A DNA stretch of 64,000 bases from Nocardioidaceae bacterium (GCA_009780515.1 WQZX01000007.1:1-64000), one strand, 5' to 3'. Numbered from the stretch's first letter, positions 44,482 to 54,553 are shown. Notes: a model not told the origin generated them from the sequence alone. Made by a program: numbers and translations.

Positions 44482-46602
44482 CTAGTCGGTCTGGTGGGCG
44501 GCGACGGCGCGTGAGAGCACCGGATTGATGTACGGCGCCAGGGTGCGCGCGAAGTAGCCGATGATGTGGTTCTCGTCGGCCCAGGCCACCACGCCGCCGA
44601 TCACCGCGTGGCAGCGCCACTCGTCGCAGAAGAACCGGTCCAGGTTGATCGCGCTGACGCGCTTGCTGGTCGCCGCGGAGGCGGCACGCAGGAGCGGATC
44701 GGGCGTGAGCGCGGAGCTCGCCTTCACCCAGCACGGGTCGTCGCGGTTCTTCGCCCGTGCCACGCAGGTCGGGATGTCGCCGTGGTTCATGGCGGGCACG
44801 TCGCCGATCACGACGACCGACTTGCCGGCCGCGGTCAGCTCGCGCCAGGTGGACCGGAAGCCGCCGATGAGCGCCTTGCGGCTGTTGCCCGGCGCGACGT
44901 TCTGCACCAGGTAGCGGCGGCTGCTCGCGGAGGTGACGACCGTGGTGATGGTCGGGTCGGCGAGGATCCGCCGCATCACAGAGTGGACCCACTGGTGGCA
45001 GCTCGGCGCGTCCTCGGGGTAGCGCATCGTCGTCACCGCGGCGACGTTGAACGGGCAGGAGCCCTTCGCCATCAGCTCGACGTTCCAGTGGTGCTTCATC
45101 GCCAGCGCGTCGAGCGCGGGCGACCAGTGGCGGGCGTGCGAGTCGCCGACGAGCGCGATCCGGGCGGTGGCCCTCGAGGCGGGCGTGCCGAAGGTGCAGG
45201 CGCGCACCACGGCCGAGTGCTGTCCCTGCATGCACTCGTGGCCGTTGTGCAGCTGGTCCTTGTAGCTCTCGGTCGTGAGCAGGGCGGAGTCGGCGTACTT
45301 GAGGTGGTGGACACCGGCGCAGTGGTTGGCGACCGCGCGGGCGCCGAAGCAGGGCTGCTTGTGCGAGTCGGCGGCGGCGTTCACCGTCGTCGAGGCCTGC
45401 CGCACCTGGCTCTGGACGTCCTGGGTGAAGCTCATCGCCAGCGCCACGACGGCCGCCATCGCGATCGCGCCGGGCACGAGCGAGCGCAGCGAGCTGCCGC
45501 GGTTGAGCCAGCCCGCCCGTCGTACGCGGTCCTCGAGCAGGGCGGTGCTGATCCACGCGATGCCGAGCGAGCCGAGCAGGACGTCGCCCTTCTCGAGGTT
45601 CGTGAGCGCGTGCCCGGTGACGTAGGGCACCAGCACGATCAGCGGCCAGTGCCAGAGGTAGAGCGAGTAGGAGATCCGGCCGAGCTGCATGGTCACGCCG
45701 CGCGCGAGGCGCACGAACCGCGGGACCAGGTCCGGGAAGCCGTCGCCGCACCAGATCACCAGGGCCGTGCCGAGGACCGGCACCATCGCCAGGGCGCCGG
45801 GGATCGGCGTCGCCGAGGTCAGGAGGCACATCGAGCCGAGGATCGCCACCCAGCCGATCGCCGCGACGGGCGTCCGCAGCCGGCGGCGTACCGGGAAGTG
45901 GGCGAGCATGCCGCCGATCGCCAGCTCCCAGATGCGCGTCTGGGTGGCGAAGTACGCCGCGTGCGGGTCGGTGCGCGTCATGTGGATCGACACCAGGTAC
46001 GACGCCGTGGCCACCGCCGTGAAGGCGGCGAACACCACCCAGCGGGGCCGGCGCAGCACCCGGCCGATCGTGAACGCGACCAGCGCCAGGATGGGCCAGC
46101 CGACGTAGAACTGCTCCTCCAGCGACAGCGACCAGTAGTGCGTGACCGGCGACGGCGACTCGGCGGAGCGGAAGTAGTCGGTGGCGTTGTGGGCGAGCGT
46201 CCAGTTCTGGAAGTACAGCGCCGAGGAGACGATCTCGCGCATCACCTCCTGCCACATCGGCTTCGGGATCAGCAGCACCGTGCCGACTGTGGACACGGCC
46301 AGCACGAGCATGCTCGCCGGCAGCAGGCGCCGGGCCCGCCTGGCCCAGAAGTGGGTGATGCGGATGCGGCGCGAGGAGTCGAGCTCGTGCAGCAGCTGGC
46401 CGCTGATGAGGTAGCCGGAGATGACGAAGAAGACGTCGACCCCGATGTAGCCGCCGTGGAAGACGCGCGGCCACAGGTGGTTGAGCACGACGCCGGCGAC
46501 CGCCACGGCGCGCAGGACCTGCACCTCGACCCGGAGCGGAACCCGCCGCCGCCCCGCTCGACCTGCCGCCGCCTCCAGCGGCGCGATGTCCGCGCCGCTC
46601 AC
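44482..46602 (-). CDS. Acyltransferase-3 (OafA/PatA type) with C-terminal SGNH domain
   Basis: 706 residues. Residues ~25-400 hold ten or more helices with the AT3 motifs LRAVAVAGVVLNHLWP, FFVISGYLISG, RRLLPASMLVL and HYWSLSLEEQFY (catalytic His/Glu region). Residues ~470-700 form an extracytoplasmic SGNH domain with VGDSHARHWSP (nucleophile Ser) and WADENH near the C-terminus (D-x-x-H). Such fused proteins O-acetylate or otherwise acylate surface polysaccharides outside the membrane. The GTG start overlaps the smc stop (GTGA), so it is coupled to smc. Confidence 0.88.
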   Translation of the reverse strand: MSGADIAPLEAAAGRAGRRRVPLRVEVQVLRAVAVAGVVLNHLWPRVFHGGYIGVDVFFVISGYLISGQLLHELDSSRRIRITHFWARRARRLLPASMLVLAVSTVGTVLLIPKPMWQEVMREIVSSALYFQNWTLAHNATDYFRSAESPSPVTHYWSLSLEEQFYVGWPILALVAFTIGRVLRRPRWVVFAAFTAVATASYLVSIHMTRTDPHAAYFATQTRIWELAIGGMLAHFPVRRRLRTPVAAIGWVAILGSMCLLTSATPIPGALAMVPVLGTALVIWCGDGFPDLVPRFVRLARGVTMQLGRISYSLYLWHWPLIVLVPYVTGHALTNLEKGDVLLGSLGIAWISTALLEDRVRRAGWLNRGSSLRSLVPGAIAMAAVVALAMSFTQDVQSQVRQASTTVNAAADSHKQPCFGARAVANHCAGVHHLKYADSALLTTESYKDQLHNGHECMQGQHSAVVRACTFGTPASRATARIALVGDSHARHWSPALDALAMKHHWNVELMAKGSCPFNVAAVTTMRYPEDAPSCHQWVHSVMRRILADPTITTVVTSASSRRYLVQNVAPGNSRKALIGGFRSTWRELTAAGKSVVVIGDVPAMNHGDIPTCVARAKNRDDPCWVKASSALTPDPLLRAASAATSKRVSAINLDRFFCDEWRCHAVIGGVVAWADENHIIGYFARTLAPYINPVLSRAVAAHQTD

Positions 46603-49600
46603 GCGCTCTGTTCGTCGCGCAGTCGCTGGCTGATGACCGCGGACACCCCGTCTCCCCGCATCGTGACGCCGTAGAGGGCGTCGCCGACCTCCATGGTGCG
46701 CTTCTGGTGGGTGATGACGAGCAGCTGGGAGTTCTCGCGCAGCTCCTCGTAGATCTCCAGGAGACGGCCGAGGTTGGTGTCGTCGAGCGCGGCCTCGACC
46801 TCGTCGAGGATGTAGAACGGGCTCGGACGCGCCTTGAACAGCGCCACCAGGAAGGCGACGGCGACCAGCGAGCGCTCACCGCCGGAGAGCAGCGAGAGCC
46901 GCTTGACCTTCTTGCCGGGCGGCCGCGCCTCGACCTCGATGCCGGTGGTCAGCATGTCGCCCGGGTCGGTCAGGACCAGGCGCCCCTCGCCGCCGGGGAA
47001 GAGCCGGGAGAAGACGTGGTCGAAGGCGACCCGGACGTCCTCCCACGCCTCGGTGAAGACCTGCTCGACCTTGGCGTCGACGTCCTTGACGATGTCGAGG
47101 AGGTCCTTGCGGGTCGAGCGGAGGTCCTCGAGCTGCTCGGACAGGAACTGGTGGCGCTCCTCCATCGCGGTGAACTCCTCCAGCGCCAGCGGGTTGACCT
47201 TGCCGAGGTCGCGCAGCGCCCGCTCGGCGGTGCGCAGGCGCTTCTCCTGCTCCTCGCGGACGTAGGGCACGGTCTCCGGCTCGGTCTCGGCGTCGGCGTC
47301 ACCGCCGAGCACCGGCACCGGCTGGTCCGGGCCGTAGTCGGCCGCCAGGCCCTCGGGCTCGAGACCGAGCTCCTCCAGCGCCTTGGTCTCGAGCTGCTCG
47401 ATGCGCATGCGCTGCTGGGCGCGGGCGAGCTCGTCGCGGTGGACCGAGCTGACCAGCTCCTGGTGCTCGCGGCCGAGGTCGCGGAGGGTGCCGCGGGCGG
47501 TGAGGAGGTCCTGCTCGCGCCCGCGCCGGGCCTCCTCGACGGCCTGCCGCTCGGCGGTGGCGAGCTCGATCGATGCGTCCAGCCGCCCCAGGACGTACGA
47601 CGCCGCCGCGGCGACCGCCTCACCGGCGCGACCCTCGCGCAGCAGCCGCTCGCGGCGAGCGGCGGCCCGGGCACGGGCCTCGCGCTCGGCCGTGGCGGCC
47701 TTGCGCATCTGGTCGACGCGGCCGTGCAGCGCACGGGCCCGCTCCTCGGAGGTGCGCAGCGCGAGCCGCGTCTCCATCTCGCTCTGGCGGGCGGCCCGGG
47801 TGGCCTCGACGAGCCGCTCCTGCTCGGTGGTGTCGGGCTCCTCCTCGCCCCCCTGCTCGGCGGACTCCAGCCGCTGCTCGAGCTCGGCGAGGCCGACGAG
47901 CGCCTGCTCGCGGCTGGTCTCGGCCTTGCCCATCGCCTCGGTCATGCGCTCGGCCTCGGCGCGTGCGGCGCGGGCGAGCGAGCCGTGCTGGCCGAGCTCC
48001 TCGGCGACCGCGGCGAGGGTGGCGTCGGACTCGTGCAGGCGGGCCAGCGCGACGTCGACGCGCTGCTGCGCCTCGGCGCGCTCGGCCTCGATGCGGGCCA
48101 GGTCGAAGGCGAGCCGCTCGGCGGACGCGACCGCCTCGGTCAGCGCCGTGGCCGCCTCGTCGACCGCGGCCTGGATCTCGAGGAGGCTCTGCTTGCCCTC
48201 GGAGCCGCCGGAGGCGAAGTGAGCGCCGAACAGGTCGCCCTCGCGGGTCACCGCGACGACGTCGGGCAGCGAGGCGACCAGCGACCGGGCGGCCGCCAGG
48301 TCGTCGACCACGGCGGTCTTGTGCAGGAGCCGGGTCAGCGCCGGACGGACCGTCGCCGGGCAGTCGATGACGTCGGCGGCGTAGGTGCTGCCGGCGGGGA
48401 GGTCGGGCCAGTCGCCACGGTCGACCTCGCCGCCGCCGAGCAGCAGGCCGGCGCGACCGAGGTCGTCGTTCTTGAGGTGGGTCAGCGCGCCGACGGCAGC
48501 CTCGCTGTCGGTCACCGCCACCGCGTCGGCGGCCGCGCCGAGCGCCGTGGCGACGGCGGCCTCGTACCCCGCACGGACCGCGACGAGCGCGGCGACCGAG
48601 CCGAGCAGGCCCGACAGGGAGTCGCTGGCTGCGAGCAGCGCACCCGCGCCGTCCTTGCGGGAGAGGCCCAGCTCGAGGGCCTCCTTGCGCGCGGCCAGCG
48701 CGGACTTGTCGCGGTCGGCCTGCTGCGCCTCCTCGCGGAGCTTGGCGAGCCGGTCGTCGAGGTCGTCGAGCGCGGCGCTGGCCGCCTCGTGCTCGGCGTC
48801 GAGGCCCTCCTCGCCGGCGTCGAGGCCGGCGACCTTGGTCTCCAGGGCGGTGAAGTCGTGCTGGGCGCGCTCGGCGCGCTTGAGGGCGTCGGCGCGCGCC
48901 GTCTCGAGGCGGCCGATCTCCTCCTCCGCACCCGCGACCCGCGAGCGCAGCGTGTCGACCTGGCCGTGCAGCCGGGCGAGCCCCTCGCGCCGGTCGGCGG
49001 CGGCACGCAGCAGGCCCGCCACGCGGCGCTCCTCCTCGGCCGCCGCGACCTCGGCGTCCTTGCGTGCCTGGACGGCCCGCTCGAGCGCGGCCTGCTGCTC
49101 GGCGACCTGGGCGGCGATCTCCGCCTCCTGCTCGGCCAGCCGGCGCGCCTCCGCCTCGATCTCCTCGGGGTCGCGGCCCGACTCGACGTCCGCCTCGGCC
49201 ACGCCCGCGGCGTTGCGCACGCGCTCGGTGGCGAGGCTGTGGGTGCCGCGCAGCCGCTCGCGCAGGGCGTTGAGCGAGGACACGCTCTCCTGCGCCGCCG
49301 ACAGCGCCGGCAGGTCCTCGCGGAGCGCCGCCTCCAGCGCGGTCTCCTGCTCGCGCGCCGCCGCGATGGCGGCCTCGATCTCCTCGCGCCGCTGCGTCAG
49401 CACGCTCTCGTCGGCGAGCTCCTGCTCCAGCGACGTCCGCGCGGTCACGAGGTCGTCGGCGAGCAGCCGCGCCCGCGCGTCACGTACGTCGGCCTGCACC
49501 GTCGCCGCGCGACGGGCAACCTCCGCCTGCCGGCCCAGCGGCTTGAGCTGGCGCCGGATCTCGGAGAGCAGGTCGCTGAGCCGGTGCAGGTTGCCCTCGG

Positions 49601-50150
49601 TCGAGTCGAGCTTCCGCAGCGCCTTCTCCTTGCGCTTGCGGTGCTTGAGGACGCCGGCCGCCTCCTCGATGAAGCCGCGCCGGTCCTCAGGGGTCGCGTG
49701 CAGGATCGTGTCGAGCTGGCCCTGGCCGACGATGACGTGCATCTCGCGGCCGATGCCGGAGTCGCTGAGCAGCTCCTGCACGTCGAGCAGCCGGCACGAC
49801 GTGCCGTTGATGGCGTACTCGGAGCCGCCGGTGCGGAACATCGTCCGGCTGATGGTGACCTCGGAGTACTCGATCGGCAGCGCGCCGTCGGAGTTGTCGA
49901 TGGTCAGCAGCACCTCGGCCCGGCCCAGCGGCGGGCGGCCGGCCGTGCCGGCGAAGATGACGTCGTCCATCTTGCCGCCGCGCAGGCTCTTCGCGCTGGC
50001 CTCGCCCATCACCCATGCGAGTGCGTCGACGACGTTGGACTTGCCCGACCCGTTGGGCCCGACGATGCAGGTGATGCCGGGCTCGAGCTGGAGCGTGGTC
50101 GCGGACGCGAAGGACTTGAAACCCTTGAGGGTCAGGCTCTTCAGGTACAA
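46599..50150 (-). CDS. smc: Chromosome segregation protein SMC
   Basis: About 1183 residues. TTG 50150 gives the standard LYLKSLTLKGFKSF N-terminus, with GGGG upstream. Walker A GPNGSGKSN is at 31-39. Two long coiled-coil arms rich in Ala/Glu/Arg flank a hinge (~510-650: LSGLLGSVAALVAVRAGYEAAV). The C-terminal LSGGERSLVAVAFLVAL signature and FYILDEVEAALDD Walker B are complete. It is the condensin core, compacting and segregating the chromosome. It is usually next to rnc-mutM and ftsY; here glycan genes separate it on both sides. Confidence 0.97.
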   Translation of the reverse strand: MYLKSLTLKGFKSFASATTLQLEPGITCIVGPNGSGKSNVVDALAWVMGEASAKSLRGGKMDDVIFAGTAGRPPLGRAEVLLTIDNSDGALPIEYSEVTISRTMFRTGGSEYAINGTSCRLLDVQELLSDSGIGREMHVIVGQGQLDTILHATPEDRRGFIEEAAGVLKHRKRKEKALRKLDSTEGNLHRLSDLLSEIRRQLKPLGRQAEVARRAATVQADVRDARARLLADDLVTARTSLEQELADESVLTQRREEIEAAIAAAREQETALEAALREDLPALSAAQESVSSLNALRERLRGTHSLATERVRNAAGVAEADVESGRDPEEIEAEARRLAEQEAEIAAQVAEQQAALERAVQARKDAEVAAAEEERRVAGLLRAAADRREGLARLHGQVDTLRSRVAGAEEEIGRLETARADALKRAERAQHDFTALETKVAGLDAGEEGLDAEHEAASAALDDLDDRLAKLREEAQQADRDKSALAARKEALELGLSRKDGAGALLAASDSLSGLLGSVAALVAVRAGYEAAVATALGAAADAVAVTDSEAAVGALTHLKNDDLGRAGLLLGGGEVDRGDWPDLPAGSTYAADVIDCPATVRPALTRLLHKTAVVDDLAAARSLVASLPDVVAVTREGDLFGAHFASGGSEGKQSLLEIQAAVDEAATALTEAVASAERLAFDLARIEAERAEAQQRVDVALARLHESDATLAAVAEELGQHGSLARAARAEAERMTEAMGKAETSREQALVGLAELEQRLESAEQGGEEEPDTTEQERLVEATRAARQSEMETRLALRTSEERARALHGRVDQMRKAATAEREARARAAARRERLLREGRAGEAVAAAASYVLGRLDASIELATAERQAVEEARRGREQDLLTARGTLRDLGREHQELVSSVHRDELARAQQRMRIEQLETKALEELGLEPEGLAADYGPDQPVPVLGGDADAETEPETVPYVREEQEKRLRTAERALRDLGKVNPLALEEFTAMEERHQFLSEQLEDLRSTRKDLLDIVKDVDAKVEQVFTEAWEDVRVAFDHVFSRLFPGGEGRLVLTDPGDMLTTGIEVEARPPGKKVKRLSLLSGGERSLVAVAFLVALFKARPSPFYILDEVEAALDDTNLGRLLEIYEELRENSQLLVITHQKRTMEVGDALYGVTMRGDGVSAVISQRLRDEQSA

Positions 50151-50325
50151 CGCGGTCCCCTTCGACGGGTCGATCTGGCGCGTGACGCAGGCTCCGACGA
50201 TCTGCGGACGATCTGACGGTCCCGCGGGGGAAGCACGGTCGGACCAGACTAACAAGCACCTCCGGGCCGTCGCGGGACCCGCGACGGTGCGCCGGACAGG
50301 TGCCGCGCGGGCCCGACGGCCCCGG

Positions 50326-51279
50326 TCAGTCCCGCGGCTTGGCCGCGATCAGGCCGGCGCCGATCGGGACGAAGAGGAGCGGGTGCCCCGCCTCCTCCAG
50401 CCACTCGTCGACGGCCTGCTTGGCGCCGTCCCAGCTGTGGTAGTCGTCGAGGATCAGCACGCCGCCGGGCACGAGCCGGTCGTAGAGGTGCTCGAGCTCG
50501 TGCTTGGTGGAGGCGTACCAGTCGGTGTCGAGGCGGAGCAGCGCGATCCGCTCCGGGGCCTCCTGCGGCGTGGTCTCCTCGACCAGCCCGCGGTGGTAGT
50601 GGATCTTGTCGGCGGGGTACGACGTGCGGGCCATGCCGTCCTGCACGTCCTCGAGCGTCGCCGCCGCCCACATCTTCGAGTCGCGGTCGGACGTCGCCAG
50701 CAGCTCGGCCGCCGAGGTGACGTCGCCGCCCACGGTGCGGGCGTCCTCGTCGGTCGGCGGCGGCATGCCCTCGAAGGTGTCGAACAGGTGCAGCTCGCGG
50801 GACGTGTCGCCGGCGTCGAGCAGCGCGAGCGCGACCGCCTGCATGCTGCCGCCGCGCCAGACACCGCACTCCACGACATCGCCGGGTACGTCGTACCGCT
50901 CGATGTAGCGGACGGCCTCGATGAGCGCGTCGAGCTTGGTCGGCCCGGTCATCGTCCACTCCTGGACACGCGTGATGATGCGCCGCTTCGCGTCGTCGAT
51001 GCGGTCGGGGAGGTAGTGGCCGCTGGCCCGCCGGGCGGCCTCCTTGGCGGCGCGCTCCCGCTTGCGCTGCGCGCGGCGCTCCTCGGCCTGCCTCGCCCTG
51101 GCCTCCGCCTGCTCGCGCTGACGCTGCCGCTCCTCCTGGCGCGTCTCGCGGCGAGCCTTCCGGGCGGCGCGGTCGGCGGCCTCGGCGAGCGCGCGGTCGC
51201 GCTCGGCCGGCGTCTCCCGCGTGAGCGAGTATCCCGTCGTACGCCGAAGCACGGCGTTTGTCTTGTCCTTCAGCGGCAC
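50326..51279 (-). CDS. TylF/MycF-like O-methyltransferase with charged N-terminal coil
   Basis: 317 residues with a GTG start. The catalytic domain (~105-317) has VVECGVWRGGSMQAVALALL, LHLFDTFEGMPPP, LLRLDTDWYASTKHELEHLY and LILDDYHSW, the TylF/macrocin O-methyltransferase pattern with metal-binding Asp residues. Residues ~20-85 are an Arg/Glu/Ala-rich predicted coiled coil. In a glycan cluster it probably methylates a sugar hydroxyl (inference). It lies 175 bases from smc in a gap with no further feature seen. Confidence 0.85.
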   Translation of the reverse strand: MPLKDKTNAVLRRTTGYSLTRETPAERDRALAEAADRAARKARRETRQEERQRQREQAEARARQAEERRAQRKRERAAKEAARRASGHYLPDRIDDAKRRIITRVQEWTMTGPTKLDALIEAVRYIERYDVPGDVVECGVWRGGSMQAVALALLDAGDTSRELHLFDTFEGMPPPTDEDARTVGGDVTSAAELLATSDRDSKMWAAATLEDVQDGMARTSYPADKIHYHRGLVEETTPQEAPERIALLRLDTDWYASTKHELEHLYDRLVPGGVLILDDYHSWDGAKQAVDEWLEEAGHPLLFVPIGAGLIAAKPRD

Positions 51280-51350
51280 ACGGGCGAGTGTGGCACACGG
51301 TCCCGGGGCGCGACCGCACGCGTCACGGCCGCTGTGGTTGGATGCGCGAC

Positions 51351-53183
51351 ATGGTGATCCGCAGCCAGTACTTCGAGCCGCGCGACATCCAGCTCGACGA
51401 CGACGACATCGTCGTCCTGTCCTGCATCCGCAACGAGGCGGCGCGACTCCCCTACTTCCTGGAGTACTACCGCAGCCGGGGCGTCAAGCGCTTCCTCTGC
51501 GTCGACAACGGATCGACCGATGAGACCGGCGAGATCCTCGCCGCCCAGCCGGACGTCGAGGTCTTCACGACCACCGGCAGCTACCGCGGCAGCGCCGCCG
51601 GACGCCTCTGGCTCCAGGAGCTCGGCGACACGTACGCCGTCGGCCACTGGACCCTCACCGTCGACGTCGACGAGCTGCTGGTCTACCCGGCCTCGGAGCG
51701 GGTGCCGCTCAAGGCGCTGTGTCGCTACCTCGACCGTCGCGGCGTCGAGGGGCTGTTCACGGTGATGCTGGACATGTACTCCGACCGCACGTTCGCCGAC
51801 ACCAACTACGTCCCGGGCTCCCCCTTCCTCGACACCTGCAGCTTCTTCGAGACCGACAGCTACTCGCTGCGGCCCGAGCCGAACCCGCCGTTCCTCAGCA
51901 TCTTCGGCGGGCCGCGCGGCCGTCTCTACGCCCGCAGCACCCCCGACGACCCGGGCCCGATGATGAAGAAGGTGCCGCTGGTCAAGTGGATGCCCGGCTT
52001 CAGCTACATCCGCTCGACGCACACCCACCGCCACGTGCCGCTCGCCGACATCACCGGCGCGCTCCTGCACTTCAAGTTCTTCGGCAGCTTCGAGAAGACC
52101 ATGCGGACCGAGTACCTCCGCGGCGACCGCCGGCAGAACCACGTCTACGCCCGGTACGTCGAGGAGATCGGCCCCGACACAAGCTTCATGCTCCCGACCT
52201 CGCACCAGTACGACGGCCCCCGCGACCTGGTCGCCCGTGGCGTGATGACCAGCCACCGCACCTGGCGCAGCTTCTGCGAGAACTTCGCGAGCCGGTGGAA
52301 GCGGCCCTTCGACGTCGACGCGCTGCTCCCCGACCCGCCGGCGAGCCCGCAGGGGCTCGAGACGCTCGCGAGCACCTGGCCCTTCGCCAACAACCGCGGC
52401 ATGCACAAGCACTTCGGCATCGAGATGCCCGGCCGGCGCGACACCCGCGCCGCGCTGCTCGAGGAGATCCGTCGCTGGGTCGACGTCGTCGAGATCGGCG
52501 CCGACCGGGTGCTGCTGCGGATCGGCGAGCAGGCGCTGCACCGCTGGCAGCCGCACGGCCTGGCCGTCGTGCTGACCGTCGGCGGGCGGGTGGCCGGCTC
52601 GGTCCCGGTCGACGGCACCGACGACGACGTCCTCCGGATCGTCACCGACTCGCTCGAGCCCAACGTCTGCGCCTGGCCGGTCGACGTCGCGGGCCTGCTC
52701 GGCGACGCGTCGTACGCCGAGGTGGCGGTGCACCTGGTCGACGCGCAGGACCCCGACCGGCCGCTGCCGGCGGCCGGCGCCACCTGGACGCCCGGGCCCC
52801 GCGACGCCGAGCTGCTCGCCTGCACCTGGCACCGCTCCCCCGTGCCGGCCGGCGAGATGGACGGCACGTCGGGCCGGATCGAGCGGCTCGAGGACGGCTC
52901 GATCGTCGGCTGGGCCCGCGACGAGCAGGGCCGCGACCTCCGCGTCAACGTGTACGTCGACGGCCGCCTCGCCGTCCACACCGACCCGCCCCGCGCCTAC
53001 GACCCGTCCGGCTTCTCGGTGCCGCTCCCGATCGGCTACTTCGCTGACCACGGCGCGACCGAGCTCGTCGTCGACGTACGCACCGCAGGGACGAACGTCG
53101 TGCTCGAGCGCAGCCCGCTGCGCTTCCCTGTGACCAGCCGCGACGCGGAGTGGCGCGACGACGGCTGGCGCCCGGTCCGCTGA
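51351..53183 (+). CDS. Glycosyltransferase family 2-like (Glyco_tranf_2_4) protein with C-terminal domain
   Basis: 610 residues. Residues ~18-330 match the GT2/GT92-like fold: IVVLSCIRNEAARLPYFLEYYRSRGV, FLCVDNGSTDETGEIL, TLTVDVDELLVYP (DxD) and HTHRHVPLADITGALLHFKF. The C-terminal ~200 residues are beta-rich (GRIERLEDGSIVGWARDEQG, DLRVNVYVDG), similar to carbohydrate-binding or immunoglobulin-like add-ons. It probably transfers a sugar in surface-glycan assembly. ATG 51351 is chosen; ATG 51342 is three codons upstream. Confidence 0.8.
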   Translation: MVIRSQYFEPRDIQLDDDDIVVLSCIRNEAARLPYFLEYYRSRGVKRFLCVDNGSTDETGEILAAQPDVEVFTTTGSYRGSAAGRLWLQELGDTYAVGHWTLTVDVDELLVYPASERVPLKALCRYLDRRGVEGLFTVMLDMYSDRTFADTNYVPGSPFLDTCSFFETDSYSLRPEPNPPFLSIFGGPRGRLYARSTPDDPGPMMKKVPLVKWMPGFSYIRSTHTHRHVPLADITGALLHFKFFGSFEKTMRTEYLRGDRRQNHVYARYVEEIGPDTSFMLPTSHQYDGPRDLVARGVMTSHRTWRSFCENFASRWKRPFDVDALLPDPPASPQGLETLASTWPFANNRGMHKHFGIEMPGRRDTRAALLEEIRRWVDVVEIGADRVLLRIGEQALHRWQPHGLAVVLTVGGRVAGSVPVDGTDDDVLRIVTDSLEPNVCAWPVDVAGLLGDASYAEVAVHLVDAQDPDRPLPAAGATWTPGPRDAELLACTWHRSPVPAGEMDGTSGRIERLEDGSIVGWARDEQGRDLRVNVYVDGRLAVHTDPPRAYDPSGFSVPLPIGYFADHGATELVVDVRTAGTNVVLERSPLRFPVTSRDAEWRDDGWRPVR

Positions 53184-53201
53184 CCTGGGCGAGCCGGGCA
53201 A

Positions 53202-53207
53202 TAGAGT
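53202..53207 (+). promoter_or_regulatory. -10 box TAGAGT before flippase-like gene
   Basis: TAGAGT, 8 bases, then ATG 53216, with no Shine-Dalgarno. It lies 18 bases after the stop of the preceding gene. Confidence 0.45.
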
Positions 53208-53215
53208 GCGGCCCC

Positions 53216-54538
53216 ATGGGAGCCGGTCCACGACGTAGCACGAGCAGGCTCGGCTTCCTTCGCGGCGTGGGCCCGACCACGACCGGCGTGCTCGCCGCCG
53301 GGGTGTTCACCTACGTCTTCCTCAGCGTGGCTGCGCGCGACCTCGGTCCGTCGGCGTTCGGGCCCGTCTCGACGCTGTGGGCCATGGCGTTCCTGGTCGG
53401 GCCGGGGCTGTTCCTCGCCGTGCAGCAGGAGCTGGGGCGGATCGCCAGCCGCCACCGCGAGGACCGCGCGGCCGGCGGGCTCCTGCTCCAGGCCGGCACG
53501 GTCACCGGCGGGATCGTGGTGGTCGCCCTCGCGATCACCTTCCTCGCCCGCCACTGGATCCTGAGCGACCTGCTGTCCGGTCAGACGGCGCTGCTGTGGT
53601 GCTTCTGCGGAGCGATCCTCACCTGGGCGGTCTCCTACCTCTTCCGCGGGCTCTACTCCGGCCTGGCGGACTTCACCGGCTTCAGCCTCGTCGTCGCGGG
53701 CGAGGCCGCGGCCCGCCTGCCCGTCGCCTTCGCGACCCGCCTCCTCGGCGCGAGCCCGAGCACGTCCTACGGCCTCGGTCTGGCGCTCGCGCCGCTGGTC
53801 GCGGTGGCCGTCGTGGTCCCGTTGCGGCGCCGCACCCGGATCCACGCCGGCGCCTGGGCGGCCTGGCCGGACATGCTCGGTGCGTTCGGCTGGCTGACCG
53901 CCGGCTCGCTCCTGGCGCAGGCCCTCGCCAACGCGGGGCCGATCACCGTCCAGGCGCTGGCCCGGCCGGACCAGAAGGTCGAGACCGGCCGGTTCCTCAG
54001 CGCGCTGGTCATCGCCCGGGTGAGCTTCTACCTCTTCCAGGCCGTGCAGGCGGCGCTGATCCCGAACCTCGCCGCCCTGCACGGGGCCGGCAACCACACC
54101 GCCCTGCGGGCCGCCGTACGCCGGATGCTCAGGGTCGGTGCGGCGTTCGTCGTCGTGTGCACCGCCGGCGCCGCGCTGCTCGGCCCGTTCGTGGTGCGCC
54201 TGCTGTTCGGGCACGGCTTCACCGTCACGGCCGGCCAGATGGCCGCGCTGACGGCGGCCAGCACCATCTACGTGCTGGCGGCGCTCCTGAACAGCGTGAC
54301 CATCGCGTCGGCCAGCCACCGCCCCGGTGCCATCGCCTGGGCGCTCGGCTGCGCCGCCTTCGGGGCGGGGCTGTTCGCCTTCCACGACCTGCTGCACCGC
54401 GTGGAGGCCGCGTTCCTGCTCGGGTCTCTCACCGCGTGCGCGACCCTGCTGCTGATGATCTGGTGGCTCACCTCGTCGCGCCCGGACGCGCGGACCGACG
54501 CGCTCCCCGACAACGACAGCGGCGGCGTCCGGTCGTGA
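53216..54538 (+). CDS. Polysaccharide flippase-like (Wzx/MATE-type) membrane protein
   Basis: 440 residues with about 12 predicted helices from residue 18 on (TTTGVLAAGVFTYVFLSVAARDLGP ... GPVSTLWAMAFLVGPGLFL). The ARDLGPSAFGPVSTLW segment resembles the first loop of Wzx-type proteins, and VRLLFGHGFTVTAGQMAALT near the C-terminus matches the family. It would flip lipid-linked glycan units to the outer face. It lies directly behind the GT2-like gene. The stop codon falls within the terminator hairpin. Confidence 0.78.
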   Translation: MGAGPRRSTSRLGFLRGVGPTTTGVLAAGVFTYVFLSVAARDLGPSAFGPVSTLWAMAFLVGPGLFLAVQQELGRIASRHREDRAAGGLLLQAGTVTGGIVVVALAITFLARHWILSDLLSGQTALLWCFCGAILTWAVSYLFRGLYSGLADFTGFSLVVAGEAAARLPVAFATRLLGASPSTSYGLGLALAPLVAVAVVVPLRRRTRIHAGAWAAWPDMLGAFGWLTAGSLLAQALANAGPITVQALARPDQKVETGRFLSALVIARVSFYLFQAVQAALIPNLAALHGAGNHTALRAAVRRMLRVGAAFVVVCTAGAALLGPFVVRLLFGHGFTVTAGQMAALTAASTIYVLAALLNSVTIASASHRPGAIAWALGCAAFGAGLFAFHDLLHRVEAAFLLGSLTACATLLLMIWWLTSSRPDARTDALPDNDSGGVRS

Positions 54539-54553
54539 CCGGACGCCGCCGCT
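54518..54553. terminator. Bidirectional hairpin terminator between flippase and secreted-protein genes
   Basis: AGCGGCGGCGTCCGGT (54518-54533) pairs perfectly with 54538-54553 (16-base stem, CGTG loop). It lies between convergent genes and includes the flippase stop codon. No U tract. Confidence 0.8.

Noticed and set aside
44566..46674. A ~700-codon plus-strand frame opposite the acyltransferase gene
   Set aside because: Composition is typical of antisense GC-rich frames (Arg, Asp, His, Val rich); the minus-strand frame has clear AT3 and SGNH motifs.
46707..50216. A ~1170-codon open frame on the plus strand opposite smc
   Set aside because: It is the antisense image of a GC-biased gene. Its translation is an Arg/Leu/Gly/Val-rich string without domains, and smc on the other strand is complete.
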